8,962 nucleotides of DNA. Source: Bacillota bacterium (GTDB lineage: Bacteria; Bacillota; Clostridia; Acetivibrionales; DSM-1351). Location of the stretch: NCBI GenBank assembly GCA_023417285.1, contig JAEZFR010000239.1, positions 1-8,962 of the forward strand, given 5' to 3'. Numbering within the stretch: position 1 is the stretch's first letter; each line of letters opens with the position of its first letter. A program made the position numbers and the translations under genes. The notes below the pieces were generated by a model. The model saw only the letters and a list, made by a program, of their open reading frames with translations. It was not told the origin of the DNA and searched no databases. Below, piece after piece: positions 1 through 7,488 of this stretch.

Positions 1-36
1 AGAAAGCTTAATTTACAGAATTTATTTCACAGACTC

Positions 37-86
37 AATCACTTATAACATTGTATCTTTAAAAACAATGCTATAAGTGATTTTTT
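37..86. terminator. Long hairpin beyond the operon's last gene, probable terminator
   Basis: Two 18-nt arms (37-54 and 65-82) pair around a 10-nt loop. On the plus strand the hairpin runs straight into six T residues (81-86), the layout of an intrinsic terminator for a gene entering from the left, outside the window. The only flaw in that reading is an A-C mismatch (48/71). In the minus-strand transcript the same position is a G-U wobble, so the stem is unbroken, but the sequence after it (leftward from 36) is not U-rich. It could therefore stop both transcripts, or end a convergent plus-strand gene while stabilising the 3' end of the arginine operon mRNA. No other terminator is seen between the GNAT stop and the window edge. 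Confidence 0.65.
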
Positions 87-144
87 AGCTATTAGAAAGT
101 ATTTTAAGTGTATAATTTAGATGATAATTTATAACAAAACTTGT

Positions 145-642
145 TTAAGCATTCTTGGTTTTTACAGGAGAATATTCCTTTACTAACAATGCCCTTATAT
201 ATCCTCTGTCTGTCGATGTTGATTCGATATAAAAGCCTCTGCCATAGTAAAACCTTATTAAGTCACGGTATTTTGATGCAGTATGAAGACTTACACGATT
301 GACACCTTTAGACATCAATATTTTATCTGCGAGATTTATAAGAGATTTTCCAATACCAATATTATGATAGTCCAGCATTACACCAAACCTGCTAATATAG
401 GCAGTGTTATCTTCAAAAATCTCTATTCTTATGGTGCCAACTGGTATATTATCAATTAAGGCAATATAAACCTCTTTTCTCTCTATATCCCTTCTTATTA
501 AATCCTCACTCTCAACCAAGGCGTCCAAGGGGGCAGATAAATCAGTATCCTGCATGTATTTTTTAAATGCCTCTTGCATAATGGTGCGAACGGCTGAAGC
601 ATCATCTATAGTAGCTTTTCTAATAATGAAAGAATAGTTCAT
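145..642 (-). CDS. GNAT-family N-acetyltransferase, substrate unknown
   Basis: A 165-residue single-domain protein of the GCN5-related N-acetyltransferase fold, expected to move an acetyl group from acetyl-CoA to an amine in the cytoplasm. The fold is visible in order: an N-terminal beta strand (FIIRKAT, residues 5-11) and helix, a central strand VGTIRIEI (68-75), the acetyl-CoA pyrophosphate loop HNIGIG (93-98, with His where Gln/Arg is usual) followed by a helix, and motif B ending in FYYGRGF (131-137). The ATG at 642 is preferred: AAAGGA lies 8 nt upstream and only 16 nt separate it from the argF stop. A longer reading from 720 would overlap argF by 62 nt. It is the last gene of the argD-carA-carB-argF run. 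It has only the GNAT domain and is not recognisably ArgA, so acetylglutamate synthesis is possible but unproven; acetylation of another amino acid, a peptide or a protein is equally open. Confidence 0.82.
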   Translation of the reverse strand: MNYSFIIRKATIDDASAVRTIMQEAFKKYMQDTDLSAPLDALVESEDLIRRDIERKEVYIALIDNIPVGTIRIEIFEDNTAYISRFGVMLDYHNIGIGKSLINLADKILMSKGVNRVSLHTASKYRDLIRFYYGRGFYIESTSTDRGYIRALLVKEYSPVKTKNA

Positions 643-650
643 AACTATTA

Positions 651-657
651 TCCTTTC
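651..657 (-). promoter_or_regulatory. Ribosome binding site that fixes the GNAT start
   Basis: GAAAGGA in the minus-strand mRNA lies 8 nt before the ATG at 642, immediately after the argF stop codon. This supports the short form of the acetyltransferase and close translational linkage with argF. Confidence 0.7.
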
Positions 658-658
658 T

Positions 659-1576
659 TTACGCCATAAGCGTTGCCATAACAGCCTTTTGAGCATGCAA
701 TCTATTTTCGGCTTCGTCAAATATTACTGAGTTAGGGCCGTCTATAATTTCTTCGGTTACTTCATAACCTCTGTATGCTGGCAAGCAGTGGAGGAAAATA
801 GCATCTTCCTTGGCATTTGAGTACAACTGTTTGTTGATTTGGTATGGCATGAAGGTTTTCAGCTTTTCCTGTTTCTGCTCTTCTTGACCCATGCTTATCC
901 ATGTGTCACCATAAACAGCATCAGCGTTCTTTATAGCCTCAACTGGATCTTCAGTAATAATTACTCTTGAACCGGTAAGCTTTGCAATTGCTTTTGCCTC
1001 TTCAATGTATTTCTCGCTACAGGTATAACCCTTTGGAGATGCGATAGCTATATCCATACCAACCTTTGTACAGCCGTGCAACAGGGAGTGGGCAACATTG
1101 TTTCCGTCACCAATGTATGCAAGCTTTAAGCCCGATAGCTTTTTCTTGTGCTCATATATTGTCTGTAGGTCTGCAAGGATTTGGCATGGGTGCATTTCAT
1201 CTGTTAATCCATTTATTATAGGTATATTACCGTATTTAGCAAGATCATCTACATCACTTTGCTTGAAGGTTCTGATCATAATACCGTCTAGGTACCTGGA
1301 CAGAACATTAGCAGTATCATAAATGCTTTCTCCTCTGCCTAACTGTATATCTGCAGAGCTCAAGAAGAGAGCGGAACCACCAAGCTGATACATTCCAACC
1401 TCGAAGGATACTCTTGTACGGGTTGAAGACTTGGTAAAAATCATTCCCAACGTTTTTCCTTTTAGTAGGTGGTGGGGTACGCCAGCTTTTGTTTGGCTCT
1501 TTAGTTTTTCCGCCAGTTTGAGTAGTATATGAATTTCCTCTGTGCTCATATCATTAAGACTTAATAAATGTTTCAT
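659..1576 (-). CDS. argF: Ornithine carbamoyltransferase
   Basis: Catalyses carbamoyl phosphate + ornithine to citrulline + phosphate, the sixth step of arginine synthesis, as a cytoplasmic trimer (family knowledge). The 305-residue length is normal. The carbamoyl-phosphate loop STRTR is at residues 51-55, the HPCQ motif followed by LAD at 129-136, the ornithine-loop motif DTWISMG at 224-230, and the catalytic HCLPA at 263-267, near a conserved C-terminal stretch FDEAENRLHAQKAV. The SMG and HCLP motifs separate it from aspartate carbamoyltransferase. An AAGGAGG ribosome site about 9 nt before the ATG supports the start. It begins 18 nt after the carB stop and ends 16 nt before the GNAT gene, so it is almost certainly cotranscribed. 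Its position right after carAB couples production and use of labile carbamoyl phosphate. A catabolic role (arcB) is unlikely because no arcA or arcC is nearby. Confidence 0.97.
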   Translation of the reverse strand: MKHLLSLNDMSTEEIHILLKLAEKLKSQTKAGVPHHLLKGKTLGMIFTKSSTRTRVSFEVGMYQLGGSALFLSSADIQLGRGESIYDTANVLSRYLDGIMIRTFKQSDVDDLAKYGNIPIINGLTDEMHPCQILADLQTIYEHKKKLSGLKLAYIGDGNNVAHSLLHGCTKVGMDIAIASPKGYTCSEKYIEEAKAIAKLTGSRVIITEDPVEAIKNADAVYGDTWISMGQEEQKQEKLKTFMPYQINKQLYSNAKEDAIFLHCLPAYRGYEVTEEIIDGPNSVIFDEAENRLHAQKAVMATLMA

Positions 1577-1594
1577 TTTAAATATCCTCCTTCT

Positions 1595-4500
1595 TTATCC
1601 TCTATATACCGAATATTCATCAAGTGAATAAACGTCTGTGCTTATTGCGCTAGTCAAACGTTCCAAAACGCTTAACATAGCGTTTGTAGTATCAAGGGAA
1701 GTAATACAGCTAATGTTGTACTCCATAGCTGTTCTTCTGAGTATAAAGCCCTTGCGAGCAGGAATCTTACCCCTAGTAGGAGTATTAATTACCAGCGTGA
1801 TTTTGTCCTCCTTGATGGCATCTAGTACCTTATCGTCAGGTATTTCGGTAACAGGTATACCCGCTTCCTCTAGTGCTCTGAAGGTACCAGGAGTTGCAGT
1901 AAGCTTAAAGCCTTGTTCCAAAAGCTTACCCGCAATTACCTTGCATTCCTCTTTGTCTCTGTCGGCAACTGACAATAAAACTTTTCCTCCTGAAGGGATA
2001 CTCATGCCTGATGCAGCAAATGCTTTGTACAATGCGCTTAGGTAGTCCTTGTCAACACCCATAACTTCACCGGTGGACTTCATTTCAGGTCCGAGGAAGG
2101 TATCCACTGTGGTGAGCTTTGAGAAAGAGAAAACAGGTGCTTTTACCACGGTGTAATCAGCTTCCTTAGCGATGCCGTTTTGATAGCCAAGGTCCTTTAA
2201 TTTCATTCCCATAATGAGCTTAGTTGCAACGCTAACCATCGGAATACCAGTAATTTTGCTCATAATAGGCACTGTACGGCTTGCTCTAGGGTTTACTTCT
2301 ATAACATATACTTTCTCATCTGTATCCATTACAAACTGTATGTTGAAAAGCCCAACTACTTTTAAAGCCTTTGCGAGCTTGATGGTATAATCCTCAATAG
2401 TAGCCTTAACTTTAGCAGAAATCGTATAAGGAGGATATACTGCAATACTATCTCCAGAGTGCACTCCTGCTCGTTCTACATGCTCCATTATACCAGGAAT
2501 GAGGACTTCCTCACCATCGCATATTCCATCAACTTCAAGCTCTTTTCCTACAATATACTTATCAATAAGTATAGGATGCTGAGTAGATATCTCCGATGCC
2601 ATTGTTATATATTCTTCTAATGTCTTGTCATCATATACAACTTCCATTGCTCTTCCACCCAAAACATAAGAAGGTCTGACAAGCACCGGATAGCCGATAT
2701 CCTCCGCAATTTCCTTGGCATGCTCAAAGGAGAAGGCTGTGCTACCCTTAGGAATAGGAATATTGAGAGAATCCAAAAGCTTCAGGAATTTATCTCTATC
2801 CTCAGCAACATCTATACTGTGAACAGATGTGCCAAGTATTGTAACACCTTCTTGGTGAAGCTTTTCTGCGAGGTTAATTGCTGTCTGTCCTCCAAATTGT
2901 ACAATTACTCCGAGTGGCTTTTCTTTTTCAATGATATCTAATACGCACTCTTTTGTAAGGGGCTCAAAATATAGCTTGTCTGATGTATCAAAGTCTGTAC
3001 TAACCGTTTCAGGGTTGTTATTGATAATAATTGACTCAATTCCAAGCTCTTTTAAGGTTTGTACAGAATGAACACTACAGTAGTCAAATTCTATACCCTG
3101 ACCTATTCTAATAGGACCTGAACCGATAACCAACACCTTGTCATTATCGGACACAAAAACGTCGTCCTTTTCTTCATAGGTGGAGTAGTAATAAGGAGTT
3201 ACGGCTTCAAATTCACCTGCACAGGTATCAACAATTTTATATACAGGGTTTATAGGGAACTTTTCTCTAATCTCCAATATCTTTTCTAGTGGTACATTAC
3301 AAAGGTTTGCAATGTAGGAATCACCGAAGCCGATTTTCTTAGCTCTTGCATATAAATCATAATCCAACCATGCAATACCTGCGTTAGTAATCTCATCACC
3401 TAGTTTAACAATCTTTTTCAGCTTTCTGATAAAGAAATCATCAATCTTTGTAATTCTAACTATTTCTCCAGCTGATACGCCTTTTTGGATAGCTTTACAA
3501 ATTGCAAACATTCTTTGGTCACTAGGATGCTTTATATACTCAACCAGTTCTTCACGGTTCTTATTATCAAAGAGGCTTAACCCCAATTGATAGTTAAATT
3601 TTATGTCAAGAGAGTCTATAGCTTTTAAAAGTGACTCTTCGAAGGTACGCCCAATTGCCATAACCTCTCCTGTGGCTTTCATCTGTGTACCCAGACTTCT
3701 GTCAGCGTTAGCAAACTTGTCAAATGGCCAGCGTGGGACTTTTGTAACAACATAGTCCAAGGATGGTTCAAAGCAAGCACTAGTATTCTTTGTAACGGAA
3801 TTCTTTATTTCATCTAGAGTCATACCAATTGCAATCTTTGCAGTAACACGGGCAATAGGGTACCCGGTAGCTTTTGATGCCAAAGCAGATGAACGGCTTA
3901 CTCTTGGGTTAACTTCAATAACAACATATTCAAAGCTGGTAGGGTTGAGAGCAAACTGAATGTTACAGCCACCCTTTATATCCAAAGCACGGATAATCTT
4001 GATGGATGCGGTTCTTAGCATTTGGTACTCAACATCCGACAAAGTCTGGCTTGGGGCAACTACGATACTGTCTCCTGTATGTACTCCAACAGGGTCGAAG
4101 TTTTCCATGTTACAAATGATGATGCAGTTGTCTGCACTGTCCCTCATTACCTCGTATTCTATTTCCTTCCAGCCAGCTACACTTTGCTCAAGCAGTACCT
4201 GACTTATCATGCTAAGCTTCAAGCCTTTACCGCAAATGTACTTGAACTCATCCATGTTATTTGCGATACCACCGCCCGAACCACCTAGCGTATAGGCAGG
4301 ACGAATTATTATAGGAAAGCCTATTTCCTGAGCAAACTCAACAGCATCAGTAAGGTTAGTCACTATCTTGCTGATAGCAACCTTCTCATTGATCTCCTCC
4401 ATGGTTTGCTTGAATAGCTCTCTGTCTTCCGCTCTTTTGATTGAGTTGAGGGAGGTGCCCAGGAGGGTAATACTCATCTCATCTATGATACCGTCCTCAG

Positions 4501-4807
4501 CTAGTTGTACCGCCATATTCAAACCTGTTTGACCGCCTAAAGAGGCCAGTATTCCATCAGGCTTTTCTTTCATTATAACCTTCTTGACAAACTCTAAAGT
4601 GATAGGTTCTATATAAACTTTATCAGCTGACTGTGTATCGGTCATTATTGTAGCAGGATTGGAGTTGATGAGCACAACCTCTATTCCTTCTTCTCTGAGG
4701 GACTTGCAAGCCTGTGTTCCGGAATAATCAAACTCTGCTGCCTGACCAATAATAATTGGGCCGGAGCCAATAACCAATACCTTCTTTATATTTTTATTTT
4801 TTGGCAT
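1595..4807 (-). CDS. carB: Carbamoyl-phosphate synthase large subunit
   Basis: Makes carbamoyl phosphate from bicarbonate, two ATP and ammonia tunnelled from CarA. The 1070-residue protein has the classical duplicated layout. The first half starts with [14 protein letters not shown] (9-22) and holds an ATP-grasp domain with the glycine loop GGSGGG (175-180) and the metal-binding EVNPR (298-302). An oligomerisation region covers roughly 400-550. The second half restarts with [14 protein letters not shown] (557-570), followed by a second ATP-grasp domain with its own EVNPR. An MGS-like allosteric domain (about 942-1070, with NTPTRG) completes it; in well-studied enzymes this domain binds UMP, IMP or ornithine. 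Both halves look intact. AAAGGA about 10-11 nt upstream supports the start MPKNKN. It lies 87 nt after carA and 18 nt before argF. Full length suggests the enzyme can answer to pyrimidine as well as arginine signals, but which effectors act is not visible. Confidence 0.98.
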   Translation of the reverse strand: MPKNKNIKKVLVIGSGPIIIGQAAEFDYSGTQACKSLREEGIEVVLINSNPATIMTDTQSADKVYIEPITLEFVKKVIMKEKPDGILASLGGQTGLNMAVQLAEDGIIDEMSITLLGTSLNSIKRAEDRELFKQTMEEINEKVAISKIVTNLTDAVEFAQEIGFPIIIRPAYTLGGSGGGIANNMDEFKYICGKGLKLSMISQVLLEQSVAGWKEIEYEVMRDSADNCIIICNMENFDPVGVHTGDSIVVAPSQTLSDVEYQMLRTASIKIIRALDIKGGCNIQFALNPTSFEYVVIEVNPRVSRSSALASKATGYPIARVTAKIAIGMTLDEIKNSVTKNTSACFEPSLDYVVTKVPRWPFDKFANADRSLGTQMKATGEVMAIGRTFEESLLKAIDSLDIKFNYQLGLSLFDNKNREELVEYIKHPSDQRMFAICKAIQKGVSAGEIVRITKIDDFFIRKLKKIVKLGDEITNAGIAWLDYDLYARAKKIGFGDSYIANLCNVPLEKILEIREKFPINPVYKIVDTCAGEFEAVTPYYYSTYEEKDDVFVSDNDKVLVIGSGPIRIGQGIEFDYCSVHSVQTLKELGIESIIINNNPETVSTDFDTSDKLYFEPLTKECVLDIIEKEKPLGVIVQFGGQTAINLAEKLHQEGVTILGTSVHSIDVAEDRDKFLKLLDSLNIPIPKGSTAFSFEHAKEIAEDIGYPVLVRPSYVLGGRAMEVVYDDKTLEEYITMASEISTQHPILIDKYIVGKELEVDGICDGEEVLIPGIMEHVERAGVHSGDSIAVYPPYTISAKVKATIEDYTIKLAKALKVVGLFNIQFVMDTDEKVYVIEVNPRASRTVPIMSKITGIPMVSVATKLIMGMKLKDLGYQNGIAKEADYTVVKAPVFSFSKLTTVDTFLGPEMKSTGEVMGVDKDYLSALYKAFAASGMSIPSGGKVLLSVADRDKEECKVIAGKLLEQGFKLTATPGTFRALEEAGIPVTEIPDDKVLDAIKEDKITLVINTPTRGKIPARKGFILRRTAMEYNISCITSLDTTNAMLSVLERLTSAISTDVYSLDEYSVYRG

Positions 4808-4859
4808 ACGCTTTATTTCCTTTCAAAAATATTCAATTAGATAAACATAACAATGATTT

Positions 4860-4887
4860 TTTATACATATTTTTTTGATGCGGTAAA
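4860..4887 (-). promoter_or_regulatory. Weak candidate internal promoter before carB
   Basis: In the 87-nt carA-carB gap the minus strand carries TTTACC (4882-4887), a 16-nt spacer and TATAAA (4860-4865). The -10 is good (5/6), the -35 mediocre (4/6), and such matches arise by chance in AT-rich spacers. It may give carB extra transcription independent of argD; the rest of the gap shows nothing notable. Confidence 0.22.
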
Positions 4888-4894
4888 TGTGGAT

Positions 4895-5953
4895 TTATCC
4901 CATCATAGTGACAAAATCATCAAAAATATATGCTGAATCCTGTGGGCCAGGAGCTGCTTCGGGGTGATACTGAACACTGATAAGTGGAAGGTTTTTGTGC
5001 CTAAAGCCTTCAACAGTATTATCATTTACATTGTAATGGGTGATTGTTATATCGTCGGTATCACAAGAATCTATTGCATAATTATGATTCTGTGAGGTGA
5101 TATAGCATCTGCCTGTAATATTATCCTTTACTGGGTGATTGCCTCCGTGGTGCCCAAACTTAAGCTTCTTTACTGTAAGGCCAAGTGAAAGCCCTAATAG
5201 TTGATGACCAAGGCATATACCCATGATAGGTTTTTTGCCCAAAAGCTTCTTTATTGTCTCCTTTTGAATAATAAGGTCTCTTGGGTCGCCAGGTCCATTT
5301 GAAAGGAGTATTCCGTCCGGGTTGTATGCCATTATCTCATCATAGGTTGAGAAAGCCGGTAGAATATGTATATCGCAATCTCTGCTCTGGAGAGAACGAA
5401 TAATATTACTCTTTACTCCAAAGTCAATCAGAACTACCTTTTTACGGGTTCCTGCTATATGAACAGGAGTCTTTGTGGTAACCTCCATAACTAGGTTACG
5501 AGGTTGGTTTTGATAGCCCTTTAATTTCTTGCCCAAGATATCCAGATTACCACATTCAGTTGAGATTATTCCAAACATACTTCCAAACTTACGTATATGC
5601 TGCGTAAGGGCGCGAGTGTCTATACTCTTGATACCCACGATGTTATGCTTAATAAAGTATTGATTTGGGTCAAGGTTATTTCTCCAGTTGCTGGGTGTTG
5701 AGCAGAGCTCTTTTACAATAAAGCCTTGAACATGTGGCTTATATGATTCATTATCTATATCATTGAACCCATAGTTACCTATCAAAGGGTAGGTCATTGT
5801 GACAATTTGACCATTGTATGATGGGTCGGTTGAGATTTCCTGATAACCGGTCATGCAGGTGTTGAAAACTATCTCACCTGCTGTTTCTCCACACTTTCCA
5901 AAACCTTCTCCGGAGAAATAAGTTCCATCTTCCAGTAATAATACTGCTTTCAT
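4895..5953 (-). CDS. carA: Carbamoyl-phosphate synthase small (glutaminase) subunit
   Basis: Hydrolyses glutamine and passes ammonia to CarB. The chosen 352-residue product begins MKAVLLLEDGTYFSG, the usual CarA N-terminus. The CPSase small-chain domain spans about residues 1-135 and the class I glutamine amidotransferase domain about 170-350. The nucleophilic elbow GICLGHQ has its Cys at 247; the catalytic His and Glu are in YHPEAAPGPQD (His330, Glu332). LSNGPGDP, near residue 217, is the oxyanion-side motif, and FGHHGGNHPV is typical of CarA. An upstream in-frame TTG at 5977 would add eight residues but lies within the ribosome-site purines (AAGAAAGGA) and is rejected. With the ATG at 5953 the AGGA-to-start distance is 12 nt, slightly long. 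The gene lies 180 nt downstream of argD, the widest gap in the operon, which contains a repeat array. Confidence 0.96.
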   Translation of the reverse strand: MKAVLLLEDGTYFSGEGFGKCGETAGEIVFNTCMTGYQEISTDPSYNGQIVTMTYPLIGNYGFNDIDNESYKPHVQGFIVKELCSTPSNWRNNLDPNQYFIKHNIVGIKSIDTRALTQHIRKFGSMFGIISTECGNLDILGKKLKGYQNQPRNLVMEVTTKTPVHIAGTRKKVVLIDFGVKSNIIRSLQSRDCDIHILPAFSTYDEIMAYNPDGILLSNGPGDPRDLIIQKETIKKLLGKKPIMGICLGHQLLGLSLGLTVKKLKFGHHGGNHPVKDNITGRCYITSQNHNYAIDSCDTDDITITHYNVNDNTVEGFRHKNLPLISVQYHPEAAPGPQDSAYIFDDFVTMMG

Positions 5954-6038
5954 TATAAATACCATTCCTTTCTTCAATGAAGCTATCAGCGTATATATGT
6001 TGGTTTATGCATGATATTTTTGCAAAGTAATGTGTTTT

Positions 6039-6132
6039 GACTAAGTTATTTTTTGTTAAATCTATTTTTTAGTCTAAGGTAATTTCGTTTTGTCTAAGGT
6101 AATTTCGTTTTTGTCTAAAGTAGCTTGTTTTT
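6039..6132 (-). repeat. Imperfect tandem repeat of about 20 bp in the argD-carA gap
   Basis: Three adjacent units are seen on the plus strand: 6072-6091 (GTCTAAGGTAATTTCGTTTT), 6092-6112 (identical plus one T) and 6113-6132 (GTCTAAAGTAGCTTGTTTTT, diverged). Leftward, 6039-6054 (GACTAAGTTATTTTTT) and 6055-6071 look like older, shorter copies with the same CTAA-then-T-tract pattern. The array begins right beside the argD stop and would lie in the argD-carA mRNA as A-rich, weakly structured RNA. The 20-21 bp period is close to two helical turns, which would suit a protein bound on one DNA face, but replication slippage alone could also make it. No function is established. Confidence 0.8.
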
Positions 6133-6133
6133 A

Positions 6134-7330
6134 CTATATTTGATTTTCTATAGAGCCTTTGAGAGCTACTATAAAGTTATCTACGTCACTTGTTGTAATA
6201 ATTAAAGGAGGAAGCACTCTGAGAATGTTACTGCCTACATTTCCAATAAGATATCCTTTTTCAAACATTCTTAATTTTATTTCGACAGCTATAGGCTTTT
6301 GAAGCTCTACCCCTAGCATTAGGCCTAATGATCGTATTTCCTTAATTATGTCCCGCGAGAATGCTTCGTTAAGTTTATCAGCAAAATACTTTCCAACTAT
6401 AGCGGCATTTTCAACAAGCTTTTCTTCCATTATAATATCCATTACCGCTAACCCTGCCGAGCAAGCAAGAGGATTTCCGCCAAAGGTAGAACCGTGGTCT
6501 CCTGGAGCAAAAGCCTGTGCAACCTCATTTTTAGCACAAACTGCGCCAATTGGAATACCATTTCCTAAGGCTTTTGCCAGTGTGAATATATCTGGCTCGA
6601 CTGAGAAATGCTCATAAGCAAAAAGTTTACCTGTTCTGCCCATGCCAGTTTGTATTTCATCAAATATAAGTAAAATATTGTAGGTGTCGCATAACTCACG
6701 AACCTGCTTAATATACTCCTTATCACATGGGTACACACCGCTCTCACCCTGAACAGGTTCTAACATTATAGCGCAGGTATTAGGTGAAATAGCACCCTTA
6801 AGAGCTTCAATATCATTTATTGCAACCTTTTTGAAACCCTGTGTCAGTGGGGCAAACGGCTTACTGTATTTATCCTGACCCGTTGCACTTAGGGTAGTAA
6901 TAGTTCTGCCGTGGAAGGACTTCTCCAAAGTAATTATTTCATACTTATCGTCCATACCCTGCTTTTTAAAGTATATTCTTGCAAGCTTGATAGCACCTTC
7001 GTTGGCCTCAGCGCCACTATTTGCAAAAAATATCTTATCAGCACAGGAGTTTTCAACTAGACTTTTAGCTAGCAAAGCTTGCGCCTCTATGTAATAAAGA
7101 TTTGAGCAGTGGACAAGATTGTTTAATTGTTCTGATACTCTTTTTATAAAGGTGGGATGACTATGTCCTATTGAGCTTACAGCTATTCCTGCAAAGAAAT
7201 CCTTATAAACCTTACCATCTGAACTGATAAGCTCAATTCCTTTTGCTGAATTAAAGCACACAGGTGTTCTTTTTCCAAAGGTATTCATATAAAAACTTTC
7301 ATCTATTTGTACGATTTCATTTAATTTCAT
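6134..7330 (-). CDS. argD: Acetylornithine aminotransferase
   Basis: A PLP enzyme of the class III aminotransferases. It interconverts N-acetylglutamate semialdehyde plus glutamate with N-acetylornithine plus 2-oxoglutarate in the cytoplasm. The 398-residue product has the family landmarks: SGAEANEGAIKLAR (from residue 105) for the cofactor phosphate, SFHGRT (138-143), EPVQGE (about 191-196), FDEIQTGMGRTG with the pyridine-N-binding Asp at 224, ALGNG preceded by the Schiff-base lysine at 253 (LAKALGNG), and STFGGNPL (281-288). The ATG at 7330 is chosen because GAAAGGA sits 7 nt upstream; a TTG at 7348 would place the ribosome site inside the gene. It is the first gene after its own promoter and heads the run argD-carA-carB-argF-GNAT. 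Related enzymes also act on succinyl-diaminopimelate or ornithine; the arginine context favours ArgD. Confidence 0.95.
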   Translation of the reverse strand: MKLNEIVQIDESFYMNTFGKRTPVCFNSAKGIELISSDGKVYKDFFAGIAVSSIGHSHPTFIKRVSEQLNNLVHCSNLYYIEAQALLAKSLVENSCADKIFFANSGAEANEGAIKLARIYFKKQGMDDKYEIITLEKSFHGRTITTLSATGQDKYSKPFAPLTQGFKKVAINDIEALKGAISPNTCAIMLEPVQGESGVYPCDKEYIKQVRELCDTYNILLIFDEIQTGMGRTGKLFAYEHFSVEPDIFTLAKALGNGIPIGAVCAKNEVAQAFAPGDHGSTFGGNPLACSAGLAVMDIIMEEKLVENAAIVGKYFADKLNEAFSRDIIKEIRSLGLMLGVELQKPIAVEIKLRMFEKGYLIGNVGSNILRVLPPLIITTSDVDNFIVALKGSIENQI

Positions 7331-7337
7331 GCTATCA

Positions 7338-7344
7338 TCCTTTC
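7338..7344 (-). promoter_or_regulatory. Ribosome binding site that fixes the argD start
   Basis: GAAAGGA with 7 nt to the ATG at 7330. It decides against the upstream in-frame TTG at 7348, which would make this site coding. Confidence 0.75.
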
Positions 7345-7363
7345 TCAAAAAAATCTATTTATA

Positions 7364-7392
7364 ATTATACATAAGTATGCATAAAAATGCAA
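7364..7392 (-). promoter_or_regulatory. Sigma-A-type promoter of the argD-carAB-argF operon
   Basis: On the minus strand, -35 TTGCAT (7387-7392, 4/6 match), a 17-nt spacer (7370-7386) and a perfect -10 TATAAT (7364-7369). Transcription would begin near 7357, giving a leader of about 27 nt before argD. The promoter lies just downstream of the PilZ gene's terminator, so the operon is expected to be transcribed independently of argB and the PilZ gene. Confidence 0.8.
7368..7391. promoter_or_regulatory. ARG-box-like operator overlapping the argD promoter
   Basis: TGCAT-AAAA-ATGCA (7378-7391) is a perfect 5-4-5 palindrome matching the ArgR/AhrC box TGAAT-NNNN-ATTCA except for one symmetric change per half. 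A second, overlapping copy TACAT-AAGT-ATGCA (7368-7381) shares a half site. An AT-only inverted repeat, AATTAT-TATTT-ATAATT (7391-7407), adjoins upstream and may be a degenerate extra site. The palindromes cover the -35, the spacer and the edge of the -10, so a bound hexameric arginine repressor would block RNA polymerase. Repression by ArgR with arginine is inferred; the regulator gene is not in the window. Confidence 0.65.
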
Positions 7393-7420
7393 TTATTATT
7401 TATAATTATTTAAGCATACG

Positions 7421-7443
7421 AAAAAAAAAGGCTCACGCCTTTT
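7421..7443 (-). terminator. Intrinsic terminator after the PilZ gene
   Basis: In the minus-strand RNA, AAAAGGC (7437-7443) pairs with GCCUUUU (7426-7432) around a GUGA tetraloop of the stable GNRA class, followed by U residues down to 7421. It lies 45 nt past the PilZ stop and just upstream of the argD promoter, separating the two transcription units. Confidence 0.88.
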
Positions 7444-7488
7444 ATAGTAGTTTTTACATTATATATTCATATCTATAAGATATCATCT

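Noticed and set aside
643..720. Longer N-terminus for the GNAT protein overlapping argF
   Set aside because: It would overlap argF by 62 nt with a non-domain basic leader, while the ATG at 642 has a well-placed ribosome site and starts right at the GNAT fold.
1638..2045. Plus-strand open frames opposite carB, argF and argD (for example 1638-2045, 3960-4288, 6348-6617)
   Set aside because: They lie antisense to highly conserved enzyme genes, show no recognisable domain, and are best explained as shadows of the real coding strand.
6008..6024. Possible second ARG box before carA (TGCAT and TTGCA half sites)
   Set aside because: The half sites are 7 nt apart instead of 4 and not symmetric, and no good promoter overlaps them; too weak to call an operator.
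6072..6132. CRISPR array reading of the repeats before carA
   Set aside because: Units are directly adjacent with no spacers, differ in sequence, and no cas gene is present; this is a simple tandem repeat.
5954..6133. T-box, riboswitch or leader-peptide control in the argD-carA gap
   Set aside because: The minus-strand RNA is A-rich with no stable terminator/antiterminator pair, no T-box motif and no arginine-codon-rich small frame; only the repeat array stands out.
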